Below are positions 7,932-16,474 of a DNA stretch of 32,665 nt, in pieces. The DNA lies in assembly GCA_019416865.1 (NCBI GenBank), contig DXWL01000020.1:1-32665 (forward strand). The letters run 5' to 3'. The position numbers were made by a program, and so were the translations under genes. Position 1 is the first letter of the stretch. Each line of letters starts with the position of its first letter. The notes below the pieces were generated by a model. That model saw nothing but the letters and a program-made list of their open reading frames with translations. It was not told the DNA's origin and searched no databases. Source of the stretch: Fusobacterium sp. Lineage in GTDB: Bacteria; Fusobacteriota; Fusobacteriia; Fusobacteriales; Fusobacteriaceae.

Positions 7932-8766
7932 TTTCCTCTCCTATAGTCTGAAAAATTTCATCGTCAACCAGATAATCCATAAGCTGATTTGTCAGTATCA
8001 GATGTCTGAATCCTCTTTTTTCAACTGCTGAAATAAGTTTTGCTGTTTCTCTCACTCTTTTAGTAAAAAAGTTATCTCCAATAGGAACTTTTCTTGTTTT
8101 TTTATAGTAATTAAGAAGATGCTTTGTAGTTTTAAGCCTTAATTCCTGTTTGGCTCTCTTTAATCTGTCTTTTATAACACCTGTTGTGCACATAAATTTC
8201 TTACTTACTTCTGCTATATTTTCTCCATTGCACAGTGATTCCAAAATTTCATTTGCTCCTATTGGATTTATTCTGTGATATTTTGCTGAATACATATCAG
8301 CTCTGTGAACTATATGAGCTTCTCTTGTATTAGGTGCTACTTTTCCCCATCTTCCATGATGAGATACAACAATATGAGTGATATTTTTTCTTATGCTCTC
8401 TTTTATTTTTACCCCAGCTTTTTCTTCTATATCTGCCAAAAGAGAGTCAGCTTCTTTTATAATATAATCAGGTTTTTTCAGCATCATCTGTGAGTGGGAC
8501 ATTGTTTCGGAAGTTCTTCTTATACTCCCTTTACTTAAATCATGTATCACCACTCCAACAATTATTGCAAAAAAATCTATAAATCTTTTAGCTTCATCAA
8601 AATCTTTATAATCTCTTTTTATCTCGTCTATTGATACCTTAAGCACATCATATGTATGTGCACTTACTTTTACCCCTTGATCATCATGGTTTTCAAGTTC
8701 TCCAACCATCTCATTATTTACGAGAACTTTTATAAACTCTAATGCTTTTTCATTAGCTTTCCCCAT
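7897..8766 (-). CDS. HD-domain phosphohydrolase-like protein with a C-terminal helix-turn-helix (unknown function)
   Basis: A 289-aa protein. HD metal ligands can be traced as His37 (VSAHTYDVL), His75-Asp76 (VIHDLSKG), His136/His137 (VVSHHGRWG) and Asp157 (VHRADMYSA). The order and the SHHG element recall the HD domain of YhaM-type 3'-5' exoribonucleases, but no OB-fold precedes it. Residues about 182-210 (NIAEVSKKFMCTTGVIKDRL and on) look like a sigma-region-4-type helix-turn-helix. The start is ATG at 8766, overlapping dxs by 14 nt, with AAGG 12 nt upstream. The end overlaps tlyA by 35 nt. Its substrate is unknown. Position among RNA-modification genes suggests nucleic-acid or nucleotide metabolism, which is inference. 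Confidence 0.82.
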   Translation of the reverse strand: MGKANEKALEFIKVLVNNEMVGELENHDDQGVKVSAHTYDVLKVSIDEIKRDYKDFDEAKRFIDFFAIIVGVVIHDLSKGSIRRTSETMSHSQMMLKKPDYIIKEADSLLADIEEKAGVKIKESIRKNITHIVVSHHGRWGKVAPNTREAHIVHRADMYSAKYHRINPIGANEILESLCNGENIAEVSKKFMCTTGVIKDRLKRAKQELRLKTTKHLLNYYKKTRKVPIGDNFFTKRVRETAKLISAVEKRGFRHLILTNQLMDYLVDDEIFQTIGEENEGKDRCPAGK

Positions 8767-10555
8767 TAATTCTACCTTCTATTCTTTCCACTAATTTTTT
8801 TCCTCTTAAACCATACTCCTCAAGCAATATTCCTCTTTTTCCGTGAGGAACTGCTCCTGTTTCTATCCCGATTTTAATTATTTTTTTATTTATTTTAGAG
8901 CTGTTAACATAATCTGTTATTTCGCTTCCAAATCCATTTATAACATAATTTTCTTCCAGCACAATAATATTATCATATTTTTCAAAATTTTTATCTATAA
9001 ATTCTGTATCCATAGGTTTTATTGAAGCAGCACTTACTATTGTTCCTCCAATACCTTTTTTTTCTAAAACATCTTTTATGGTTAAAATCTCTTTAAGCAT
9101 AGATCCTGCAGCTATATAAAGATTTTTTTCTCCCTCTTTTAAAACTTTCCATTTTCCCAAGACAAAAGGTGTATCTCCTTCAACATCAAACCCCTCTTCT
9201 TTTGAGTACCTCACTGCAAGAGGCATATTATATTCTGTGGAAAATTCCAAAATTTCTTCAAGTTCTTTTTTAGTTGTAGGAGCAAGAATTGTAAAATTTG
9301 GTATTGATAAAAGAAACGGTACATCATATATTCCATGATGAGTTTTTCCATCTTCTCCCACAATACCTGCCCTGTCAATCATAAATCTCACAGGAAGTTT
9401 TTGAAGGGATATGTCGTGAATAAGCTGCCCTATTCCTCTTGAAAGAAATGTAGAATATACTGCATAATAAGGTTTCTTACCTGATACAGCAAGTCCACCT
9501 GCAAAAGTAACTCCATGTCCCTCTGCTATTCCTACATCTATACTTCTTTCCGGATACTTTTCAAAAAACTCTTTTAATCCTGTACCTTTTACCATTCCTG
9601 CTGAAATTGCACAAATATTCTCATCTTTTTCAGCAAGAGATACAAGCTTTTCTCCAAAAATATCTGAATATATTTTTTGCCCTTCCACTTTAAAAGGATT
9701 ATAAGGACTGACTCCATGAAATTTTTCCTTATCCTCTTCAGCTGGTTTGTATCCCTTTCCTTTTTTTGTTCTTACATGAACAAATACAGGTCCCTCTTCC
9801 TCTTTAGCTTTTTCAAATACAGAAAGAAGTTCCTCCATATTATGTCCATCTACAACACCAAAATATTTAAATCCAAGATTTTCAGATACACTCATAGGCA
9901 AAAAGAAATTTTTTATTGAGTGTTCTGCTCTTCCCAAAGTATCTTTTACTTTTTTGCCAAAAGTTCCTCTGTTTATCATATTTTTAAAATCTTTTTTCAC
10001 AGCCATATATACTTTGCTGGAAATCATTCTGCTGAAACAGTTTGCCAGTGAACCAACACTCTTTCCTATTGACATATCATTGTCATTTAATACAACTATT
10101 ACATTTTTAAGGTTTCCCATATTATTAAGAGCTTCTAAAGAGTGCCCGTTTGCTATAGAAGCATCTCCCACCACCACTATCACTTTTGTGTTCGGCTCTG
10201 CAAATGCTATTCCACATCCAGCAGATAATGCACTTCCTGCATGACCTGATATAAACCAATCAGCACTGCTCTCTTTAGGATCAAGAAAAGGACCTATGCC
10301 TTTATATGTTCTTATTGTTGAAAATTCTTCATCTCTTCCTGTTAGAATTTTATAAACATAAGCCTGGTGTCCTACATCAAATAAAATTTTGTCTTTTTCA
10401 CTATTAAATACTTTTTTCAATGCAACAGTAAGCTCGACAACTCCAAGATTTGAAGCTAAATGCCCACCATTTTTCAGCACAACATTTATAATCTTCTCTC
10501 TTATACTGCTGCACAGCTCATTAAGATTTTCTGTTGTCATATTATCTAAGTTCAT
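8753..10555 (-). CDS. dxs: 1-deoxy-D-xylulose-5-phosphate synthase
   Basis: A thiamine-diphosphate enzyme that condenses pyruvate and glyceraldehyde-3-phosphate, the entry to the MEP isoprenoid pathway; it also feeds thiamine and pyridoxal synthesis. It has 600 aa. Visible signatures are DVGHQAY (60-66), the cofactor motif running from GDA (130-132) to NDN (157-159), catalytic Glu345 in AEGHGVTFAGG, and VYSTFLSRGIGQLIHD with LPVRFMIDRAG. The usual GDG is GDA here. The start is ATG at 10555, with AAGGTGA 5 nt upstream. A GTG at 10564 lies inside that ribosome-binding site and is rejected. It is 16 nt downstream of the PAP2-like gene and overlaps the HD gene. Confidence 0.95.
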   Translation of the reverse strand: MNLDNMTTENLNELCSSIREKIINVVLKNGGHLASNLGVVELTVALKKVFNSEKDKILFDVGHQAYVYKILTGRDEEFSTIRTYKGIGPFLDPKESSADWFISGHAGSALSAGCGIAFAEPNTKVIVVVGDASIANGHSLEALNNMGNLKNVIVVLNDNDMSIGKSVGSLANCFSRMISSKVYMAVKKDFKNMINRGTFGKKVKDTLGRAEHSIKNFFLPMSVSENLGFKYFGVVDGHNMEELLSVFEKAKEEEGPVFVHVRTKKGKGYKPAEEDKEKFHGVSPYNPFKVEGQKIYSDIFGEKLVSLAEKDENICAISAGMVKGTGLKEFFEKYPERSIDVGIAEGHGVTFAGGLAVSGKKPYYAVYSTFLSRGIGQLIHDISLQKLPVRFMIDRAGIVGEDGKTHHGIYDVPFLLSIPNFTILAPTTKKELEEILEFSTEYNMPLAVRYSKEEGFDVEGDTPFVLGKWKVLKEGEKNLYIAAGSMLKEILTIKDVLEKKGIGGTIVSAASIKPMDTEFIDKNFEKYDNIIVLEENYVINGFGSEITDYVNSSKINKKIIKIGIETGAVPHGKRGILLEEYGLRGKKLVERIEGRINGES

Positions 10556-10571
10556 ATTTTTCACCTTAATT

Positions 10572-11036
10572 TTAAGAAATTAAATATCCTTTAAATATAA
10601 ATGCCACTGCTACCCCCAGAAGCATTCCTGCCAAAACTTCTATCTGTGTATGTCCCAAAAGCTCCTTCAATTTTTCATCATGAAACATCTCTCCGATTTT
10701 ATCAGAAAGTTTGTCTATCATTCTGTTCAAAACTCCTGCCTGTTTCCCTGCTGCTCTTCTTATCCCCACAGCATCATACATTACTATCATTGCAAAAACT
10801 GCTGAAATTGCAAAATGTACACTTGAAGTACCATAGACAATTCCTATGCACGATGTAAGACATGAAACAGTTGATGAGTGAGAACTGGGCATTCCCCCTG
10901 TTTCATAAAATCTTTTTAAATTAAGTTTTTTTTCACTAAAAATACTTGTAAGAACTTTATAAAACTGGGCTATAAACCAGGCAATAAAAGTTATATCCAA
11001 AATTTTGTTTCCTAAAATTATTCCTGTTTCACCCAT
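10572..11036 (-). CDS. divergent PAP2-family membrane protein (YuiD/DUF212 type)
   Basis: A 154-aa integral membrane protein with about four hydrophobic segments. It carries the family signatures GGMPSSHSS, YDAVGIRRAAGKQA and LGHTQIEVLAGMLLG, which correspond to the phosphatase motifs of PAP2 acid phosphatases in altered form. Members are proposed lipid-phosphate phosphatases, but activity is poorly established. GAGGGG lies 5 nt before the ATG. Adjacency to dxs and to the mrdA/mreD block would suit a role in prenyl-phosphate or envelope lipid metabolism. That is inference from position only. Confidence 0.88.
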   Translation of the reverse strand: MGETGIILGNKILDITFIAWFIAQFYKVLTSIFSEKKLNLKRFYETGGMPSSHSSTVSCLTSCIGIVYGTSSVHFAISAVFAMIVMYDAVGIRRAAGKQAGVLNRMIDKLSDKIGEMFHDEKLKELLGHTQIEVLAGMLLGVAVAFIFKGYLIS

Positions 11037-11058
11037 ATTATCCCCTCTTTTACAGCTT

Positions 11059-11361
11059 TTATTTTATGTTTTTTATCTCTGCAGAAATTTTTGGTTTTTC
11101 GCTGTTTTCTTTGAAAAGAATTATAGTTTTTCCAATAATTCCCACAACTTCACATCCTGTTTTTTCCTCAATCTCTTTTGCAACTTCCTCTTTTTCCACT
11201 CTTGAATTTTGTAAAATTTTCACTTTTATTAATTCTCTTGATTCTATTACATCAAGTATACTTTGAGCTTGGTTATCTGTAAATCCTTCTTTTCCAAGTC
11301 TTACCATTGGCTCAAGATCGTGTGCTGCTTTTCTTAAATATTCTCTTTGTCTGCTGTTCAT
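11059..11361 (-). CDS. yhbY: YhbY-family RNA-binding protein (CRM domain)
   Basis: A 100-aa protein made almost entirely of one CRM domain. It begins with SRQREYLRKAAHDLEPMVRL, followed by GKEGFTDNQAQSI, the GxxG-type loop VGIIGKTIILF and a basic tail. YhbY proteins associate with pre-50S ribosomal particles. AAAGGAG lies about 9 nt upstream of the ATG. It sits directly downstream of RNase J, in keeping with an RNA/ribosome theme in this part of the run. Confidence 0.93.
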   Translation of the reverse strand: MNSRQREYLRKAAHDLEPMVRLGKEGFTDNQAQSILDVIESRELIKVKILQNSRVEKEEVAKEIEEKTGCEVVGIIGKTIILFKENSEKPKISAEIKNIK

Positions 11362-11405
11362 TAAATATATTCTCCTTTATTTTCTAAATATTTTTTATTT
11401 AATTA

Positions 11406-13187
11406 TTATATTTCCATTACGATAGGAAGTATCACTGGATTTCTCTTTGTTTTACTGTATACAAATTTTGCCACTGCTTCCTTAGTTATATTTTTTATAG
11501 GTGCCCAATCTTTTATTACTGTATTATCCAATTTTTTAAGTTTTTCATTTATATGTTCCATAGTACCGCTGATTAACTCTTCTGAATCTTTTGAATATGT
11601 AAATCCTCTCGTTACTATTTCAGGTCCTGCAACTATTTTTCCAGTTTCTTTATTTAGAGTGTATACAACTATTATTACTCCGTCTTGTGAAAGCTGTTGT
11701 CTGTCCCTTAAAACAGTTTGTCCTATATCTCCCACACCAAGTCCGTCAATAAATGTTGCTCCTGCACTTACTTTTCCTTTTATTTTTACTCCGCTTTTTG
11801 TTATCTCTATCTTGCTTCCATTAAGTCCAAGAAGAGTATTTGCTTTAGGAACTCCTGTATTTATAGCTGTTTCAATATGAGCTTTAAGCATTTTATACTC
11901 TCCGTGTACAGGCATAAAGTATTTTGGTCTTATAAGGTTTAACATAAGTTCCTGCTCTTTTATACTTGCGTGTCCTGATACATGAATTCCTGCAACTTTT
12001 TTGAATATAACTTCTGCATCATATTTTAAAAGATTATTTATGTTTTTAGAAACAGCTTTTTCATTTCCAGGAATTGGAGTTGCTGAAATTATTACTGTAT
12101 CCCCTTCTTTTATTTTTGTATGTTTGTGTATATTTTGAGCTATTCTTGAAAGAGAAGCCATAGGCTCTCCCTGAGTTCCTGTACAAAGAATTACTACTTT
12201 ATTATCTTTTTCATTTTCTACATCTGAAAGGGGTATCATAGTATCTTTTTTAATTTTTAAATATCCCATTTTAGATGCTATATCAAAGACTTTTACAAGG
12301 CTTCTTCCATCAATTGCAATCTTTCTTCCATAAGATTCTGCTATTGTTACAATTTGCTGAAGTCTGTGTATGTGTGAAGCAAAGGCTGCTACAATTATTC
12401 TTCCCTTAGCTTTTGCAAACTCTATTTGGAAAGCTGCTCCTACCGATCTTTCAGAAGGAGTATAACCTTCTACCTCTGAGTTTGTAGAATCTGCAAGAAG
12501 AAGATCCACACCTTTCTCTCCAATCTGTCCAAGTCTTGCCAAATCAGTTCCAAGTCCATCAACAGGAGTCAGATCTATTTTAAAATCCCCTGTAAAAAGA
12601 ACTGTTCCAGCTGGTGTTGTAACAAGTATTGCATATGAATCGGCTATTGAGTGTGTTACTCTTATAAATTCCACATTGAAATATTTTCCAACTTTTACTT
12701 TTGAACGGTTTTTAACCTCTCTCATCTTAGGAAGATCTCTCATTTTTAAATTTTCAAATTTTCCCTCTATAAGAGCAAGAGTAAGTTTTCCTGAAAAAAT
12801 AGATACTTCTTTATCTATTTTTTGATAAAGGTATGGTATTGAACCTATGTGGTCTTCATGTCCATGAGTTACAAAAAGTCCCTTTATCTTATTTTTATTA
12901 TTTTCTACATATGAAAAATCTGGGATTACAAGATCAACTCCCAAAAGACCTTCTCCTGGAAATCCTACACCACAATCTATTATTATAATTTCATCTCTGT
13001 ATTGTACAAGGGACATATTTTTCCCTATCTCATCAAGCCCTCCAAGAGGAATAACATACATTTTTTCCTCTTTTGGCTCTTTTATTTCTTTTGTATTTTT
13101 TATCTCAAGGTTTTCAGCTGGAATATTTGACTTTTCTTCTGTCTTTTTCCCCTGTTTACCTCTTGGCTTCTTTATTGTCTTTTCCAT
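11406..13187 (-). CDS. rnj: ribonuclease J
   Basis: A beta-CASP metallo-beta-lactamase nuclease (593 aa) with 5'-3' exo- and endonuclease activity, central to mRNA decay and rRNA maturation. The metal-binding HGHEDH motif is at residues 108-113, followed by GSIPYLY. Later motifs are ADSTNSE, GTQGEPMASLSRIA, SGHAS and MPVHGEYK. The first 42 residues form a Lys/Glu-rich, low-complexity extension before the conserved core starts at YVIPLGGLDEIGKN; this may be a disordered RNA or protein contact. AAGGAG lies 4 nt before the ATG. Only one rnj is present in this window. An AT-only inverted repeat separates it from mrdA upstream. Confidence 0.96.
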   Translation of the reverse strand: MEKTIKKPRGKQGKKTEEKSNIPAENLEIKNTKEIKEPKEEKMYVIPLGGLDEIGKNMSLVQYRDEIIIIDCGVGFPGEGLLGVDLVIPDFSYVENNKNKIKGLFVTHGHEDHIGSIPYLYQKIDKEVSIFSGKLTLALIEGKFENLKMRDLPKMREVKNRSKVKVGKYFNVEFIRVTHSIADSYAILVTTPAGTVLFTGDFKIDLTPVDGLGTDLARLGQIGEKGVDLLLADSTNSEVEGYTPSERSVGAAFQIEFAKAKGRIIVAAFASHIHRLQQIVTIAESYGRKIAIDGRSLVKVFDIASKMGYLKIKKDTMIPLSDVENEKDNKVVILCTGTQGEPMASLSRIAQNIHKHTKIKEGDTVIISATPIPGNEKAVSKNINNLLKYDAEVIFKKVAGIHVSGHASIKEQELMLNLIRPKYFMPVHGEYKMLKAHIETAINTGVPKANTLLGLNGSKIEITKSGVKIKGKVSAGATFIDGLGVGDIGQTVLRDRQQLSQDGVIIVVYTLNKETGKIVAGPEIVTRGFTYSKDSEELISGTMEHINEKLKKLDNTVIKDWAPIKNITKEAVAKFVYSKTKRNPVILPIVMEI

Positions 13188-13220
13188 TTTTCTCCTTCAT
13201 TTACTCTCTTTGAATAAACA

Positions 13221-13251
13221 TTTAAAAAATTTTTATTTAAAATTTTTTAAA
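13221..13251. repeat. AT-only perfect inverted repeat between mrdA and rnj
   Basis: TTTAAAAAATTTT (13221-13233) and AAAATTTTTTAAA (13239-13251) are perfect 13-bp arms around a 5-nt loop. The right arm covers the stop codon of mrdA. With no G or C the stem is weak, but it is the only structured element in this 59-nt gap. It could be a processing or partial-termination site. Confidence 0.5.
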
Positions 13252-15049
13252 TTTTATATATGGATAAATATTCGTCGATAAACTTTTTAGCAACTCCTCC
13301 TGCTACAGCACCTCCACTTCCTGCTCCCTGAAGAAGTACTACAAAAACTATCTCAGGATTATCAGCAGGAAAATACCCTGCTACCCAGGCATGAGTTTCT
13401 TTAAACTGTGAGTTTTGTGCAGATCCACTCTTTGCTGCTATCTTAAGTCCTTCTGTTTTCAATATTTTTCCTGTTCCGTTTTTTTCCTCTACAACACCTA
13501 TCATAGCATTCTTAAGAATTCTATAATATGAGCTTGGATAATTTACCTCCAGGCTTTTTACTTTTTGAGTTTTTTCTATTTTTTCTCCATCAGAAATATA
13601 ATCTACAAGTCTTGGGGTATAAGCATATCCTTGATTTGCCAAAACAGAATAAGCTTGTGCTACCTGAAGAGGTGTCGCTGTTACATATCCCTGTCCGATT
13701 GCAAAGTTAATAGTATCACCTGTATACCACCCCTCTTTAAATCTTTTTTTCTTCCATTCAGGAGATGGAACAAGTCCTTTTTTCTCTCCCGGTATATCTA
13801 TTCCTGTATCTTTTCCAAATCCAAAGTTCTTAACATTTTTTGTTATTACAGCTGAACCATACTCATGTGCTCCCCTATAGAAATACACATTGGCTGATTC
13901 AATTATTGCCTTTCTTAAGTCAACATATCCATGTCCTGTTCTTTTCCAAGATCTCCACTGCCACTCACCTATTCTATATGCTCCATCATCATAGAATTGT
14001 TCTTTAGGATTAAGCCCTGATTCTAAAAATGAAAAAGCAACAAAAGGCTTAAATACTGATCCAGGAGGATATTCTCCTGAAATTGATTTGTTGGTAAGAG
14101 GTTTTCTTTTATCATAAAGAATATCATTCCACAAATCAGCAGGAATTGTTGAACTAAAAGTATTCAGAGGATATGTCGGATAACTTACCATAGTGATAAT
14201 TTTCCCATTTTTAGGGTTTATTGCTATCATACTTCCAACAAGATTTCTCTCTTTAAAAACATTTTCCACATATCTCTGAAGCCTCATATCCAGTGTAAGA
14301 TGAACATCTTTTCCCTTTACAGAAGGCTTTCTTTTTATTGTTTTTTGAGCTATGGATCTGGCATTTACCTCAAAATACTCATACCCTTTTTCTCCCCTCA
14401 AAACTTTGTCGTACTGTTTTTCGATTCCCTCTTTTCCTATTACATCTCTGTCATCGTATCCCTCATCTTTTAAAATTTCATACTCTTTATTGGAAATCTT
14501 TTTTACATATCCTACAACATGAGAAGCACTTTCGTCATTAAGATATTTTCTTTTGAAATATGTTTCCACTTGAAGATATGGAAACTCATTTTTTCTTTCT
14601 AAAATTTTGTGAGCTGTTTCTTCATCGAGATCTTCCATAATAGTATTTTCTCTTGTATACATTGAGATTTCACCATACTTTATTCTCTTTTCAATGTATT
14701 CTTCTGTTCTTCCTGTCAGCTCACTTATAGATTTTAAAATCTTTTCGTCAAACTTTCTTTCATTCAGATAATTAAGTCTGTAACCTATCTTATTAGTTGC
14801 AATAATTTCACCATTTACATCTACAATATTTCCTCTTAAGGCATCATTTCTCACAAATTTTACACGATTATTTTCAGCTTTATACTGATATTCATCAAAT
14901 TTATATATCTGAAGATATCCCATTCTTACTACAAGCAGAGTAAACACAGTAAGCATAACTATTTTTACTATGAAACATCTGTCTGAATTTGACTCTCCAA
15001 GCTTCATTCCCTTTATTTTTTTGCTTTTTAAATCTTTCATCCTTATCAT
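13247..15049 (-). CDS. mrdA: penicillin-binding protein 2 (peptidoglycan transpeptidase, elongasome)
   Basis: A class B PBP that cross-links peptidoglycan during cell elongation. It has 600 aa: a short cytoplasmic tail, a membrane anchor at about 27-47 (IVKIVMLTVFTLLVVRMGYL), an N-terminal pedestal domain, and a transpeptidase domain with the three active-site motifs SVFK at 331-334, SAN at 385-387 and KSG at 540-542. The pedestal includes DALRGNIVDVNGEIIATN. The start ATG overlaps the mreD-like stop (TAATG), and the ribosome-binding site is weak, so translation is probably coupled to mreD. An internal ATG lies at 15040. PBP2 normally works with RodA and MreBCD; only the MreD-like partner is adjacent. 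Confidence 0.95.
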   Translation of the reverse strand: MIRMKDLKSKKIKGMKLGESNSDRCFIVKIVMLTVFTLLVVRMGYLQIYKFDEYQYKAENNRVKFVRNDALRGNIVDVNGEIIATNKIGYRLNYLNERKFDEKILKSISELTGRTEEYIEKRIKYGEISMYTRENTIMEDLDEETAHKILERKNEFPYLQVETYFKRKYLNDESASHVVGYVKKISNKEYEILKDEGYDDRDVIGKEGIEKQYDKVLRGEKGYEYFEVNARSIAQKTIKRKPSVKGKDVHLTLDMRLQRYVENVFKERNLVGSMIAINPKNGKIITMVSYPTYPLNTFSSTIPADLWNDILYDKRKPLTNKSISGEYPPGSVFKPFVAFSFLESGLNPKEQFYDDGAYRIGEWQWRSWKRTGHGYVDLRKAIIESANVYFYRGAHEYGSAVITKNVKNFGFGKDTGIDIPGEKKGLVPSPEWKKKRFKEGWYTGDTINFAIGQGYVTATPLQVAQAYSVLANQGYAYTPRLVDYISDGEKIEKTQKVKSLEVNYPSSYYRILKNAMIGVVEEKNGTGKILKTEGLKIAAKSGSAQNSQFKETHAWVAGYFPADNPEIVFVVLLQGAGSGGAVAGGVAKKFIDEYLSIYKI

Positions 15050-15465
15050 TATTGTACTGCACCTGCTTTTGTTTTCTTATATATTTTCATAAAAATATAA
15101 TTAAAAATATTATAAAAGATGAAAGGAACAAAAATTCCAAAGTAATCAAGCCCTTTTTCAAAAGCTCCCCACCATAAAATTTGTTCTGCCAATGAGAATA
15201 TTAAAATATTTATATATGTATATTTTATATGTTTCAGCATATTGTAAAATATAATATAAAATACTGCAAACCATACAAGTATCTCCAGAGTCATATCTGT
15301 CTGAAGAGAATATATAAGTCCTGCAACACCTACAAGAATTAAAGACTTTTCTGTTTTAAGGGTTGTCTGGTACAATAAATAAGGCATAATAAATATACCA
15401 TTCGAAATTTGAATGGAGATACTTCCCACTATAAAAATTAAAACAATATAAATTATATCCAGCAT
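15049..15465 (-). CDS. mreD: MreD-like rod-shape-determining membrane protein
   Basis: A 138-aa, very hydrophobic protein with about four to five membrane segments and a basic C-terminal end (IYKKTKAGAVQ). Sequence similarity alone is thin, because MreD is poorly conserved. Size, membrane pattern and the coupling to mrdA make MreD the best call. The start is ATG at 15465, with GAGGGG just upstream; an in-frame TTG at 15501 lacks a ribosome-binding site and would overlap the preceding gene. Its TAA stop overlaps the mrdA ATG by one base. MreB and MreC are not encoded in the window. Confidence 0.72.
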   Translation of the reverse strand: MLDIIYIVLIFIVGSISIQISNGIFIMPYLLYQTTLKTEKSLILVGVAGLIYSLQTDMTLEILVWFAVFYIIFYNMLKHIKYTYINILIFSLAEQILWWGAFEKGLDYFGIFVPFIFYNIFNYIFMKIYKKTKAGAVQ

Positions 15466-15487
15466 TTTCCCCTCTGTTTCAGATGAA

Positions 15488-16474
15488 TTATTCTGCCACA
15501 ACTACTACTTTATTCTGCAGATCATTTTTCTCAACGAATTTATCAATTCCAAGTTTTTTAGCAATTTTATAAGCTATATAATAATCCTCTTTATTATAAT
15601 TAATAAGAGTATCTGTTCCCTTTACTGTTTCTTTTTTCTGTACAACATCATTATATCCATCTTTTTTCAATGTTGCTGCATAAGAATCTGCATTATCTCC
15701 TTCTCCTACAACTTCTACTGTAAATATTTTTCTCTCTTCTTTACCAAGAACAAAAACAACATTTGCAAGAGTTGGTATTGTCGCGTCCTCTTTTATTTTA
15801 AAATATTTTTCATTAATTTTCATTACAAGCTCTTCAACTTTTTCCTTAGGAAGATCATTTATTATAACATAACTTTGCTCTCCGTTTGTTTCATAGTTTG
15901 CTGCATTATATTTTACTCCAAGTTCTTTGTGAAGTCTTTCACCTGTTCTTCTTGCGTGTCCTGCTCTTCCGTTGGCATTTAATATATCCACTATTATATT
16001 TTCATTGGCTATATTTTTAATATTTTTATCTCTGAAAAGATCATCAAACATAGTTTCCATATTTGATGTTAAAATATGTCTTCTCTCATTTATCATAACT
16101 TCCGGAATATTTTTAGCATTTTTTACATTAATATCTACTTCTCCGAATTTTATTACTTTATATTTCTCTACTTTTTCAGGAAGCACAGCATTTACTCTGT
16201 TTAAAACTTCTTCATAATTTTTTACTTTTACAAGATCTCTAAAACTTATATCTTTATCAATCTGAATGTCAAAAGGAATTTTTATTGCAAGTTTATCTTC
16301 ATAAACCACAAACAGATTATCTTTTCCAACTATCATATATCTGTCCCAATCTTTTATATCCTTATTGCCGTTTATAAGATTATATATAAGCATTCCAATA
16401 AGAAGAAATAAAACTGCTATTCCTCCCAAAACATATTTCACTCTAGGGTTTGAAGATTTTCTATTCAATTTCAC
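15488..16474 (-). CDS. membrane-anchored protein with LytR C-terminal-type domains
   Basis: A 328-aa protein with one N-terminal membrane helix (residues about 14-32, VKYVLGGIAVLFLLIGMLIY) and an extracytoplasmic body. Residues about 160-230 match the LytR_C pattern: IIVDILNANGRAGHARRT, then a VKYNAANY strand and YVIINDLP. A second, weaker copy spans about 245-326 (FTVEVVGEGDNADSYAATLK, then YKIAKKLG). No LCP catalytic domain is present. LytR_C domains are thought to bind cell-wall or related polymers; function is unproven. The start is GTG at 16474, with AGGAG 10 nt upstream, overlapping mtaB by 14 nt. Position next to mreD-mrdA suggests an envelope role. Confidence 0.75.
   Translation of the reverse strand: MKLNRKSSNPRVKYVLGGIAVLFLLIGMLIYNLINGNKDIKDWDRYMIVGKDNLFVVYEDKLAIKIPFDIQIDKDISFRDLVKVKNYEEVLNRVNAVLPEKVEKYKVIKFGEVDINVKNAKNIPEVMINERRHILTSNMETMFDDLFRDKNIKNIANENIIVDILNANGRAGHARRTGERLHKELGVKYNAANYETNGEQSYVIINDLPKEKVEELVMKINEKYFKIKEDATIPTLANVVFVLGKEERKIFTVEVVGEGDNADSYAATLKKDGYNDVVQKKETVKGTDTLINYNKEDYYIAYKIAKKLGIDKFVEKNDLQNKVVVVAE

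Noticed and set aside
9677..10244. Plus-strand open frames opposite dxs
   Set aside because: They lie fully within dxs, have no start signals and show no recognisable domain.
15466..15501. TTG at 15501 as the start of the mreD-like gene
   Set aside because: It has no ribosome-binding site and would overlap the upstream gene; the ATG at 15465 follows GAGGGG.
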